Source: JAPUME01 sp964605715
Lineage (GTDB): Bacteria > Acidobacteriota > Terriglobia > UBA7540 > JAPUME01
Direction: 5' to 3'
Length of the DNA: 22,250 nt
NCBI GenBank assembly: GCA_964605715.1
Contig: CAZSDV010000037.1
Span: forward strand, 1 to 22,250
In this document: positions 15,668 through 22,250 of the stretch, piece by piece
How the letters are laid out: every line of letters begins with the position of its first letter
How positions within the stretch are numbered: the stretch's first letter is position 1
Position numbers and translations under genes: made by a program
The notes under the pieces: generated by a model
Seen by the model: only the letters and a program-made list of their open reading frames with translations
What the model was told of the DNA's origin: nothing
The model's database searches: none

Positions 15668-17698
15668 GTGCGTATTAATCTAACTGTTTTTTCTCTTATC
15701 GCCTTACTGTTGGCGTTAGTCAAGCCCCTTGAAGCAAAACGTCCGATTAACTTCAGAGATCTCATGATGTTCAAACGTCTCTCCAGCCCACAAATTTCTC
15801 CGGATGGAGACTGGGTCGCCTTCATCGTAGGCGAACAAGACCTTGAAAAAAATACCTCTCGCTCTCACCTCTGGTTAGTCCCCTTCTTAGGTGGTGAACC
15901 AAAACAACTAACCCACGGAAATTCCACAGATAGCCAGCCGCGATGGTTACCTGACGGTCGCTCCTTAGCTTTCATCTCAGGCCGCAGTGGAATAGCTCAG
16001 GTATGGCAGATTCAAGTCAAAGGAGGGCCGGCCAAACAGTTGACAAAAATTCCAACTGGAGTAGAAAGCTTCTCCTGGTTGGGTAGCAATAATAATATAC
16101 TCGTTACGTCACGGGTATTTGCAGATTGCAATGGAGTTGACTGCAATAAAGAAAAGCTTAAACGAGAAAAAGATGGGATGGTTAAAGCCCAGCTGCTTGA
16201 CAAGCTCCTGTTTCGACAGTGGGACCATTGGCGTAATAACCGGTACACGCACCTCCTATTAAGCTCAGCTAAAGGAAATGAGACACGTGACCTTACGCCA
16301 GGCCCAATTGACTCCCCCACATGGTCTCTGGGTGGCATGGACGGCTACGATATCTCTCCTGATGGACAGGAGGTCTGCTTTGCTTCAAATCATGACCCAA
16401 TTGTCGCCGCTTCCACGAATAACGACCTGTTCCTTTTGCCAGTTACGGGTAGGAAAGCCCGCAAAATTACCAATAATCTTGGCTCTGATACTGCACCTCG
16501 TTATTCGCCTGATGGTCAATTCATTGCTTACCTCTCTCAGGAAAGGAATGGCTTCGAATCAGACCGAAACCGATTGATGGTTTACCGTCGAGAAACTGGA
16601 ATCCCTCGGGAGCTTAAAACTAAATTAGATATCTCCGTTTCCTCATTTGTGTGGGCACCCAACAGTAAGAAGATTTATTTCACGGCTTCCGAACGAGGCA
16701 CATCTTCAGTCTTTTCGATTTCCCTCACAGGGAAAAAAGCTTTAAGAATATTGAGCGGGGCTACTCACGGAAACATTCAACCCAGCCCTAACGGAAAAGG
16801 CTTCACCTTTACAAGGCAAAAACTAAACCAGCCAATTGAAATCTATCGAAGTGGTACTGACGGAGAGGAAATCAGTCCACTTACTAATTTCAATCATGAT
16901 TTAATCGCAAATCTAGAGATGAATCCAGGTGAGTCCTTTGAAGTTACTACTCCGGATAATGCCACCGTTCATGGCTTCCTACTCAAGCCTCCCGGATTTA
17001 ATCCTGAAAAAATCTACCCCGCTCTGCTGTTGATTCATGGTGGTCCTCAAGGTGCATGGAGTGATAGCTTCCATTACCGCTGGAACGCCCAAATGTTTGC
17101 CACTCAGGGATACATAGTCCTAATGCCTAACCCACGTGGATCAACTGGCTATGGATTACAATTTATGGAGGAAATTTCAGGCGACTGGGGCGGAAAATGC
17201 TTCAAGGATCTGATGGCCGCAACTGATGCACTGGCTGCCTTGCCTTTTGTGGACGGAAGTCGCATCGGAGCTGCAGGTGGGTCTTTTGGCGGCTATATGG
17301 TGAACTGGATTGCCGGCCAGACGAACCGATTCCGAGCCCTTGTCTCTCACGCCGGTGTTTACGATCAGCGCAGTATGTACGGCAGTACGGAAGAACTATG
17401 GTTCCCAGAGTGGGAATTTCGAGGTGTTCCTTGGGAAAATCCTGACCTCTATGAAAAATGGTCTCCCAGTAATTTCGTCAGCCGTATCCAAACACCGATG
17501 CTACTGATCCACGGAGAACACGACTACCGGGTCCCTCTGAATCAGACACTTCAGCTTTTCACAGCTTTAAAGCGACGTGAAATTCCTTCTCGTTTTCTCT
17601 ATTATCCAGATGAAGGACATTGGATTCTCAAGCCGCAGAACAGTCGTCTATGGTATAAAACCTTATTAGATTGGTTCGACTCACACCTAAAACCTTAA
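15668..17698 (+). CDS. Exported S9 family peptidase (acylaminoacyl/dipeptidyl peptidase-like)
   Basis: This is a prolyl-oligopeptidase-family serine peptidase that would trim oligopeptides in the periplasm. The first 23 residues (MRINLTVFSLIALLLALVKP then LEA) form a clear Sec signal peptide with likely cleavage after LEA. The N-terminal half is a beta-propeller with repeated blade motifs (SPDGDWVAF, LPDGRSLAF, SPDGQEVCF, SPDGQFIAY, APNSKKIYF). The C-terminal alpha/beta-hydrolase domain has LLIHGGPQG (oxyanion region), nucleophile Ser539 in GGSFGG, Asp619 in GEHDYRVP and His651 in DEGHW. The 676-residue length suits the S9C/dipeptidyl-peptidase-5 type. The start is GTG 15668, with a strong AAGGAGG eight bases upstream. 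A small ORF begins six bases after its stop. Confidence 0.93.
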   Translation: MRINLTVFSLIALLLALVKPLEAKRPINFRDLMMFKRLSSPQISPDGDWVAFIVGEQDLEKNTSRSHLWLVPFLGGEPKQLTHGNSTDSQPRWLPDGRSLAFISGRSGIAQVWQIQVKGGPAKQLTKIPTGVESFSWLGSNNNILVTSRVFADCNGVDCNKEKLKREKDGMVKAQLLDKLLFRQWDHWRNNRYTHLLLSSAKGNETRDLTPGPIDSPTWSLGGMDGYDISPDGQEVCFASNHDPIVAASTNNDLFLLPVTGRKARKITNNLGSDTAPRYSPDGQFIAYLSQERNGFESDRNRLMVYRRETGIPRELKTKLDISVSSFVWAPNSKKIYFTASERGTSSVFSISLTGKKALRILSGATHGNIQPSPNGKGFTFTRQKLNQPIEIYRSGTDGEEISPLTNFNHDLIANLEMNPGESFEVTTPDNATVHGFLLKPPGFNPEKIYPALLLIHGGPQGAWSDSFHYRWNAQMFATQGYIVLMPNPRGSTGYGLQFMEEISGDWGGKCFKDLMAATDALAALPFVDGSRIGAAGGSFGGYMVNWIAGQTNRFRALVSHAGVYDQRSMYGSTEELWFPEWEFRGVPWENPDLYEKWSPSNFVSRIQTPMLLIHGEHDYRVPLNQTLQLFTALKRREIPSRFLYYPDEGHWILKPQNSRLWYKTLLDWFDSHLKP

Positions 17699-17704
17699 AG
17701 AGAA

Positions 17705-17893
17705 ATGATGGATTGTATTATGAAACCGTTCCACACAGATCACATAGCCAATCTGGAGGCGGTTACTTTGATCCTCCAGGATTCCTTTCCCCGTTTTCGG
17801 GATAATTTTGATGATTATTGCCAAGGAATAGCAGAAAAAATCGTGGCTACAGTGCTAGAGCTACCCCAGGAAGAGCATCCTGAGCAGCGCTAG
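17705..17893 (+). CDS. Possible small protein of unknown function (62 aa)
   Basis: This short frame starts at ATG 17705, six bases after the S9 peptidase stop; an alternative ATG is at 17720. It ends at TAG 17891-17893. The product is acidic, with no signal peptide or membrane segment. Its middle part (SFPRFRDNFDDYCQGIAEKI) could form an amphipathic helix. I do not recognise a family. Close coupling to the peptidase and a protein-like composition favour a real gene, but the Shine-Dalgarno (AAAGAGA) is weak. Confidence 0.45.
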   Translation: MMDCIMKPFHTDHIANLEAVTLILQDSFPRFRDNFDDYCQGIAEKIVATVLELPQEEHPEQR

Positions 17894-17940
17894 AAGAATC
17901 AGAAAGATCAGTACACATTAACCTCTTGCAGGGATAGATT

Positions 17941-18005
17941 CGAGGAAAATGTGTCGTTTTCTGTCCATGTCAAATCAGCTGGTACCCTGTCTGCACGAGG
18001 AAAAT
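17941..18005 (+). repeat. 10-bp direct repeat CGAGGAAAAT, each copy a ribosome-binding site for an alternative start
   Basis: CGAGGAAAAT occurs at 17941-17950 and again at 17996-18005. Each copy places GAGGA shortly before an in-frame start codon: GTG 17951 (4 bases after GAGGA) and ATG 18011 (9 bases after GAGGA). Both would translate the same aminotransferase frame, differing by 20 N-terminal residues. Confidence 0.5.
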
Positions 18006-18010
18006 TCTTT

Positions 18011-19300
18011 ATGACAAACGACGAGACCATACGCAAGCATCGTGAATACCTTTTCAATTGTGTCACCACCTACTACAAAGACCCTTTGGTATTAGATCAC
18101 GCCAAAAACCAGTACGTCTTTGACGTTGAAGGTCGACAATACCTAGATTTCTTCGGAGGAATCCTTGTTATCAGCGCCGGTCACGGTCGCAAGGAGATTA
18201 CCTCAGCCATCAAAGGTCAGATTGACCGCGTGCAACATAGCTCAACCCTCTTTCCCACGGAAGCCATTGTATCCTTGGCAGAGAAGGTCGGTAAAATTGC
18301 ACCGGGTCAGCTAAAAAAATCCTACTTTACGAACAGCGGAACAGAAGCAAATGAAGTAGCAGTGCTCACAGCACGCATGCACACGGGAAACAGCGAGATG
18401 GTAGCCTTAAGGCATGGTTACAGTGGCCACTCACATCTCGCTAAGTCAATGACAGGAATGGCAATATGGCGCAAGGCTGGCATTCAAGCACACGGGGTCG
18501 TTCATGCGCCGAGCGCCTACTGCTACCGTTGCCCGTTCGGACTAACTTATCCAAGCTGTGACGTTGCCTGTGCCAAAGATGTTGAAGACGTCATTCGCAC
18601 CAGCACGAATGGAGAAATTGCTGGGATGTTGGCAGAAACAATTCAAGGATTAGGTGGTGTAATTGTTCCACCACCGGAATATTACAAGATCGTCGTCAAA
18701 ATCATTCGAGAGTATGGAGGCTTGTTTATCGCTGATGAAGTCCAAACGGGTTTCGGAAGAACCGGCAAGAAATGGTTTGGTATTGAACACTGGGAAGTGG
18801 AGCCAGACTTTATCACCGCTGCCAAAGGCATGGCAAATGGCATGCCTATTGGATGTACAATCACTCGGCCGGAGATCGCAAACTCCTACAAGGGGATGAC
18901 TATTTCAACTTTTGGTGGAAACCCAGTCAGCTGTGTGGCAGCCAAGGCAACAATTGACCTAATTGAGGAGGAGCGTCTGTTGGAAAATACCAGTACCGTT
19001 GGTGCGTACCTGAGACAGGGATTAGAGGAGCTAAAAGAAAAGCATCCTATCATTGGTGATGTGCGTGGAATGGGTTTAATGCAAGCTCTGGAACTAGTTA
19101 AAGATCGGAAAACAAAGGAACCAGCCCCAGATGTGGTTAACCTTATGCTCGAACGGACGCGGGCGAACGGTTTACTAATTGGAAAGGGTGGCATATACGG
19201 AAATGTGCTGAGGATATCTCCACCTCTGATTGTCTCCAAGGAAGATACAGATCAGGCATTAGAAATAATTGATAAAAGCTTAACCGAGGCTACCGAATAA
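18011..19300 (+). CDS. Class III aminotransferase, alanine-glyoxylate aminotransferase 2 (AGXT2)-like
   Basis: This is a PLP-dependent class III aminotransferase, 429 residues from ATG 18011. Relatives use alanine and glyoxylate, beta-alanine or 3-aminoisobutyrate with pyruvate. Landmarks are FGGILVISAGHG near the N-terminus, FTNSGTEANEVA (phosphate binding), RHGYSGHS, IADEVQTGFGRTGKKWFGIEHW and Schiff-base Lys272 in ITAAKGMANGMPIG. FGGNPVSC provides the partner-subunit contact. The four-cysteine segment CYRCPFGLTYPSCDVACA is characteristic of the AGXT2 subgroup in my recollection. The alternative start GTG 17951 adds 20 residues (MSFSVHVKSAGTLSARGKFF) and also has a GAGGA site; ATG 18011 fits the expected domain start (TIRKHREYLF) better. 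It is clearly a different subgroup from the class III enzyme at 3337-4737. A perfect hairpin lies 18 bases after the stop. Confidence 0.9.
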   Translation: MTNDETIRKHREYLFNCVTTYYKDPLVLDHAKNQYVFDVEGRQYLDFFGGILVISAGHGRKEITSAIKGQIDRVQHSSTLFPTEAIVSLAEKVGKIAPGQLKKSYFTNSGTEANEVAVLTARMHTGNSEMVALRHGYSGHSHLAKSMTGMAIWRKAGIQAHGVVHAPSAYCYRCPFGLTYPSCDVACAKDVEDVIRTSTNGEIAGMLAETIQGLGGVIVPPPEYYKIVVKIIREYGGLFIADEVQTGFGRTGKKWFGIEHWEVEPDFITAAKGMANGMPIGCTITRPEIANSYKGMTISTFGGNPVSCVAAKATIDLIEEERLLENTSTVGAYLRQGLEELKEKHPIIGDVRGMGLMQALELVKDRKTKEPAPDVVNLMLERTRANGLLIGKGGIYGNVLRISPPLIVSKEDTDQALEIIDKSLTEATE

Positions 19301-19318
19301 AGATACAGAGGATAGCTT

Positions 19319-19348
19319 AGGTACGACAGCCTTCACGCTGTCGTACCT
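19319..19348. terminator. Perfect 12-bp hairpin between convergent genes (candidate bidirectional terminator or palindromic repeat)
   Basis: AGGTACGACAGC (19319-19330) and GCTGTCGTACCT (19337-19348) are exact complements around the six-base loop CTTCAC. The hairpin begins 18 bases after the aminotransferase stop and lies 11 bases from the stop of the opposing hypothetical gene, which is where a shared terminator is expected. Neither side has a T-rich tract, so it is not a textbook intrinsic terminator. It may instead be one copy of a dispersed palindromic element. Confidence 0.6.
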
Positions 19349-19359
19349 TATGTCACCTA

Positions 19360-20055
19360 TCACCGAGAATTCCGGTTCGACCTAGGACGGGGAGATGAAG
19401 GGATTGACCGAGAACGAGTGGGTAGCCGATTAGGAATCATACGGGTTCGGCTGGCCTGGTTTCCCACGGCAAAGCTTAGGTTCTGATGGCAACTAGCTAG
19501 ATTGCTTTCCATTACTGAGATAAGCTGGCGATAGTTACTTAAGAGAAATTTCAGGTAAGATTCTAGGGGGATTTCCAGGCTGGCTAATTCCTTTCGGGCT
19601 TCAGAAAGCTGCCTCGAAAGATAAACCTCACCCTTACTCAACATTCTTGCTTCTATTCCTTGAATGTTGTCAAGAATGTGGTGGACCGCTTCTCGGGAAT
19701 CGTAGGCCAGAAATAAATTCTCCGGACTCTTCTCAAATCTCCCACGGAGCATCCCCAAAATCTTTATCTCATCAGTGGTTTCCGAATAAATCCTGGAAAA
19801 AGCGTCAAGTTCGCTCTCGCCAGCTTCATACGTTTCGACATCCACTTGGGTCAAAAGGTCGCTCAATCGGTAGGTAACTCGCCAGATTTTTCCCAACAGA
19901 TCTGCTACCTGTTTAGATTCTAAGAAACCCGTGTCAATGGCATCCTCCCCGCGCACAATAGCCCCATTTCCCAAACCCAAAACACAGAGACATATCACGG
20001 TATGGTAAACGGAGCACCGCAAGCTAGCCCTAACCTTACGAATAAGAAAAATCAA
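19360..20055 (-). CDS. Exported helical protein of unknown function
   Basis: I do not recognise this 231-residue protein. It begins with a basic stretch and a hydrophobic segment (VYHTVICLCVLGLGNGAIV, to about residue 34) that looks like a signal peptide with cleavage near VRG-ED. The body, about 40-205, is acidic and predicted by eye to be mostly helical, with heptad-like spacing (LSRQLSEARKELASLEIPLE). The last 25 residues are a low-complexity Arg/Ser/Pro tail (RLPTRSRSIPSSPRPRS). The start is TTG 20053-20055 with GAGGA six bases upstream. The nearest following gene on the same strand encodes no obvious partner. A periplasmic, possibly envelope-associated role is inference only. Confidence 0.65.
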   Translation of the reverse strand: MIFLIRKVRASLRCSVYHTVICLCVLGLGNGAIVRGEDAIDTGFLESKQVADLLGKIWRVTYRLSDLLTQVDVETYEAGESELDAFSRIYSETTDEIKILGMLRGRFEKSPENLFLAYDSREAVHHILDNIQGIEARMLSKGEVYLSRQLSEARKELASLEIPLESYLKFLLSNYRQLISVMESNLASCHQNLSFAVGNQASRTRMIPNRLPTRSRSIPSSPRPRSNRNSR

Positions 20056-20279
20056 GTCAATTCCTCAGGCGAGAAAGCAGCCGATCTATAAGACTGGCCC
20101 GACCTTCTCTGCATAATTGAAAGTTTTCACTTCGTTCCTGGCTTCTAGGCCTTCAGGTAAGTACATTCCCGATCTCAGTCTAATAATGTAAGGACCCATT
20201 GAGAATATTTAAGATTTAGCCTTCATCGATAGCCTGGCTACCAGGACCCTTATGGGTTTAATGCTCGCATGCAGACTAA

Positions 20280-20666
20280 TCAATCCAAGTCCTGCACTTC
20301 CAGGCTGAAGCGGAAATACGGGTGAGCATAGCCTCGCCCAAAACGGTTGGTTGTCCAGTGGGCCTTTAAAAACTTTATCTCAGGGCGAAGGTTCAAATGC
20401 ACGGCCGCAGGAACATCACCCTGATAAAACTGCTGTGGAAAGCTGAACAAGGGCTTTTCTGCCCAACTCTGCCCATCTTCGGAACCCCAAATAGAAACAT
20501 CCAAGGATTCCTGTTCAATCACATCAGTGATGTGCAAAACTAGGAGTACAGATTTCCCAGCCAGCGAGCCCAACTTCAGGCACTCTCCTTCTCCGGGGGC
20601 CCGGACGACCGTACCCTGTGGAACCAGGTAATTAGCAGAGGAAACTGTAGTCCGATCCATAAGCAT
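20280..20666 (-). CDS. Conserved protein of unknown function, beta-rich (128 aa)
   Basis: This is a 128-residue protein without a signal peptide or membrane segment. It alternates hydrophobic strands and polar turns (LVLHITDVIEQESLDVSIWG, SEDGQSWAEKPLFSFPQQFY, FLKAHWTTNRFGRG), consistent with a small beta-sandwich. I have the impression of similar proteins in Acidobacteriota genomes, always unnamed, but cannot check this. ATG 20664-20666 has GGGGA only three bases upstream. The second ATG two codons in (20658-20660) has that GGGGA at a normal spacing of nine bases and may be the true start. It lies 111 bases downstream of the lytic transglycosylase on the same strand. No function is proposed. 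Confidence 0.7.
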   Translation of the reverse strand: MLMDRTTVSSANYLVPQGTVVRAPGEGECLKLGSLAGKSVLLVLHITDVIEQESLDVSIWGSEDGQSWAEKPLFSFPQQFYQGDVPAAVHLNLRPEIKFLKAHWTTNRFGRGYAHPYFRFSLEVQDLD

Positions 20667-20777
20667 CTATCCCCATTAGTGGAACAAAACCGCAATATTC
20701 TAACACGAGCAAGATACTTTCAAGAAACCTCGTTGCTAACGAGAAACAAAAATTGAAAAGGTCCTATAGGTCTTCTT

Positions 20778-22250
20778 CTAGAACGAGGATGGCCTGGCCT
20801 TCTCTTGATCCACTGATCTACTTAATTGAGATACTCGAGAAAGACGCCGATAGAACTCCCAATTGCTCATTACAAGACGAACATAAGCCCGAGTCTCTGA
20901 AAAGCGGATGCTGGCAACAAACTCCGCTGGCTCATAATATTCTTCCTGATCTGTCCATGCATCTACCCTGTGCGGACCGCTGTTATACGCCGCCAATGCC
21001 TGTTCAATCTGGCCATCATATCGATCCACCAGGTAACTCAAATAACGGCAGCCCAGCTCTAGATTATAGGCAGGATTGTAAAGATATCGAGTCCTGTACC
21101 TTTTCCCTGCCTGGCGGGCCATCTGGCGTGCTGTTGGAGTAATCAGCTGCATCAGGCCACGTGCGTTCGAACGGGAACGTGCACGAGGACGAAAGCTGGA
21201 TTCCTGCCGGATAAGAGCCATCACTAACTCAGGTTCCAGTCCATTACGAGAGGCAGCCTTGCGTATTTCTTGAGCGTAAGGTCGAGGAAAAAGGATACTC
21301 CAAATTTCCTGCGGCAGTTTCTGGATATCAATCGACCGATAGTAAGGATAGGCACGGAACGCATAGTGAATAGCGGAGCCATGATTCCTGAGACGGAAAT
21401 TGCGTTTGGCCAGAGCAAGATTTACCTCACGCGAATTGGGCCAACGAGAAAAGGAATGGTCTAATTCTAGCCACTCCAAATCATCGAGTCGCAAATTTTG
21501 TAGCGCATCCGCCCTCATTAAGCTTTGAGATATGGAGGCGGCATCAATAGTTTTAGAAACATCGTGTCTTTCAATCGTGAGCTCCCTAGGAAGGCTCAGC
21601 GGAAAGAATTTGTTCCTTGGACCAGCCTCAACACTCCCCCAGCCCTCCTGTAGTTGCTTCCGAGCCTGAATTCCAAAATAACTAAATGGGTAAAGCTTAA
21701 CAGCCCTCCTAAAATAGGCTCGAGCTGGACCAAAATCACTCTCATCCTGAGCATAGCGACCCAGCCAATAGAGTGCAGTACTGACCTCCGAAGAAGACGG
21801 GTAATGCAAGATGTGTTCGATAAATAACCGCTCGGCGTCCTCCTTTTTTCTTTGGAGATGTGTGCTCCAGGCAAAACGCCACTGCGCAATTGCTGCACGA
21901 TCGCCCTTCGGGAAATCGCCCACAGGCGTACCGTAGAACTCTCCTGCACGCTTCCTATCCCCCTCCAGAAGATAGTAGTTTCCTACCTCCATCAAAGCCG
22001 CCCTATAGTGGCCCTCATCTGAATGTTTACTAGCTAGAATATCTAGGGCATCGTGCATTTCTGAGATTCGTCGCAGGTGGCGAAATTGTTTTACCATTGC
22101 AGCGAGTCTTTCGGCATCAACTGCAGGATCCCGCGGTGATAATAAGCTAAGCGCAGCGATTGCACGGGCCCGGTCTGACTTCTTTCGTAATGGGCTAGCA
22201 AGGATACGGCAAAGTTGCCATTTTTCTCGAGAAGGGTGAGAGGGGAATGC
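20778..22250 (-). CDS. Slt-type soluble lytic murein transglycosylase, N-terminus outside window
   Basis: This enzyme cleaves peptidoglycan between MurNAc and GlcNAc, forming 1,6-anhydro-muropeptides in the periplasm. The frame is open through the right edge: 51 further codons upstream of ATG 22095-22097 translate without a stop into protein-like sequence (RARAIAALSLLSPRDPAVDA), so that ATG is probably internal. The N-terminal part contains TPR-like helical repeats of the Slt70 superhelical U-domain (ALYWLGRYAQDESDFGPARA). The C-terminal SLT domain has the catalytic glutamate in ALIRQESSF (Glu299 counted from that Met), then ARGLMQLITPTA and AAYNSGPHRV. At least 490 residues are visible; complete Slt proteins are usually 600-750, so about 100-250 residues and the signal peptide lie beyond the edge. 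Confidence 0.93.
   Translation of the reverse strand, partial: AFPSHPSREKWQLCRILASPLRKKSDRARAIAALSLLSPRDPAVDAERLAAMVKQFRHLRRISEMHDALDILASKHSDEGHYRAALMEVGNYYLLEGDRKRAGEFYGTPVGDFPKGDRAAIAQWRFAWSTHLQRKKEDAERLFIEHILHYPSSSEVSTALYWLGRYAQDESDFGPARAYFRRAVKLYPFSYFGIQARKQLQEGWGSVEAGPRNKFFPLSLPRELTIERHDVSKTIDAASISQSLMRADALQNLRLDDLEWLELDHSFSRWPNSREVNLALAKRNFRLRNHGSAIHYAFRAYPYYRSIDIQKLPQEIWSILFPRPYAQEIRKAASRNGLEPELVMALIRQESSFRPRARSRSNARGLMQLITPTARQMARQAGKRYRTRYLYNPAYNLELGCRYLSYLVDRYDGQIEQALAAYNSGPHRVDAWTDQEEYYEPAEFVASIRFSETRAYVRLVMSNWEFYRRLSRVSQLSRSVDQEKARPSSF

Noticed and set aside
19374..19390. GGTTCGACC as a possible tRNA T-loop
   Set aside because: It lies in the coding sequence of the exported hypothetical protein, and no cloverleaf can be built around it.
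20753..21142. 129-residue + strand frame opposite the lytic transglycosylase
   Set aside because: It is antisense to the SLT catalytic domain and shows no protein-like conservation.

Overview
The window is a 22.25 kb piece of bacterial chromosome with ordinary, densely packed genes and no sign of phage, transposon, CRISPR or defence genes. No rRNA or tRNA was recognised. The gene content suggests a Gram-negative, menaquinone-using bacterium: it has a futalosine-pathway mqnA-mqnC pair, a periplasmic Slt-type lytic transglycosylase, an exported S9 peptidase and frequent TTG starts. The overall set, together with a small protein at 20280-20666 that resembles ones I associate with Acidobacteriota, makes Acidobacteriota my best guess. 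That assignment is from memory and is only moderately supported.

Layout. (1) 1-8477, all + strand: the 3' end of a class I aminotransferase; manC (mannose-1-phosphate guanylyltransferase); a four-gene block made of an Nramp-like transporter, a class III aminotransferase, a Gfo/Idh/MocA oxidoreductase and an exported amidohydrolase; then a phosphomannomutase/phosphoglucomutase. The two GDP-mannose-type enzymes flank the four-gene block. (2) 8734-10945, - strand: a probable operon of 3-hydroxyacyl-CoA dehydrogenase, enoyl-CoA hydratase and nusB, convergent with region 1. (3) 10946-11449: a 504-base, A/T-rich, divergent intergenic region with one doubtful small ORF, followed by lepA on +. (4) 13423-15404, - strand: mqnA-mqnC. 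(5) 15668-19300, + strand: S9 peptidase, a possible 62-residue protein and an AGXT2-like class III aminotransferase, ending at a perfect 12-bp hairpin. (6) 19360-22250, - strand: two proteins of unknown function (one exported) and a lytic transglycosylase that runs off the right edge.

How the genes work together. ManC and the phosphohexomutase can supply GDP-mannose for glycans. MqnA and MqnC catalyse the first and a later step of futalosine-type menaquinone synthesis. The Hbd and crotonase pair performs consecutive beta-oxidation steps. The most interesting unit is 2039-7002. Its transporter is Nramp-like but carries a G-T-G motif in TM1 where true Nramps have the metal-binding DPGN. It sits next to an aminotransferase, an NAD(P)-dependent oxidoreductase and an exported hydrolase, so uptake and breakdown of an amino compound is plausible but unproven.
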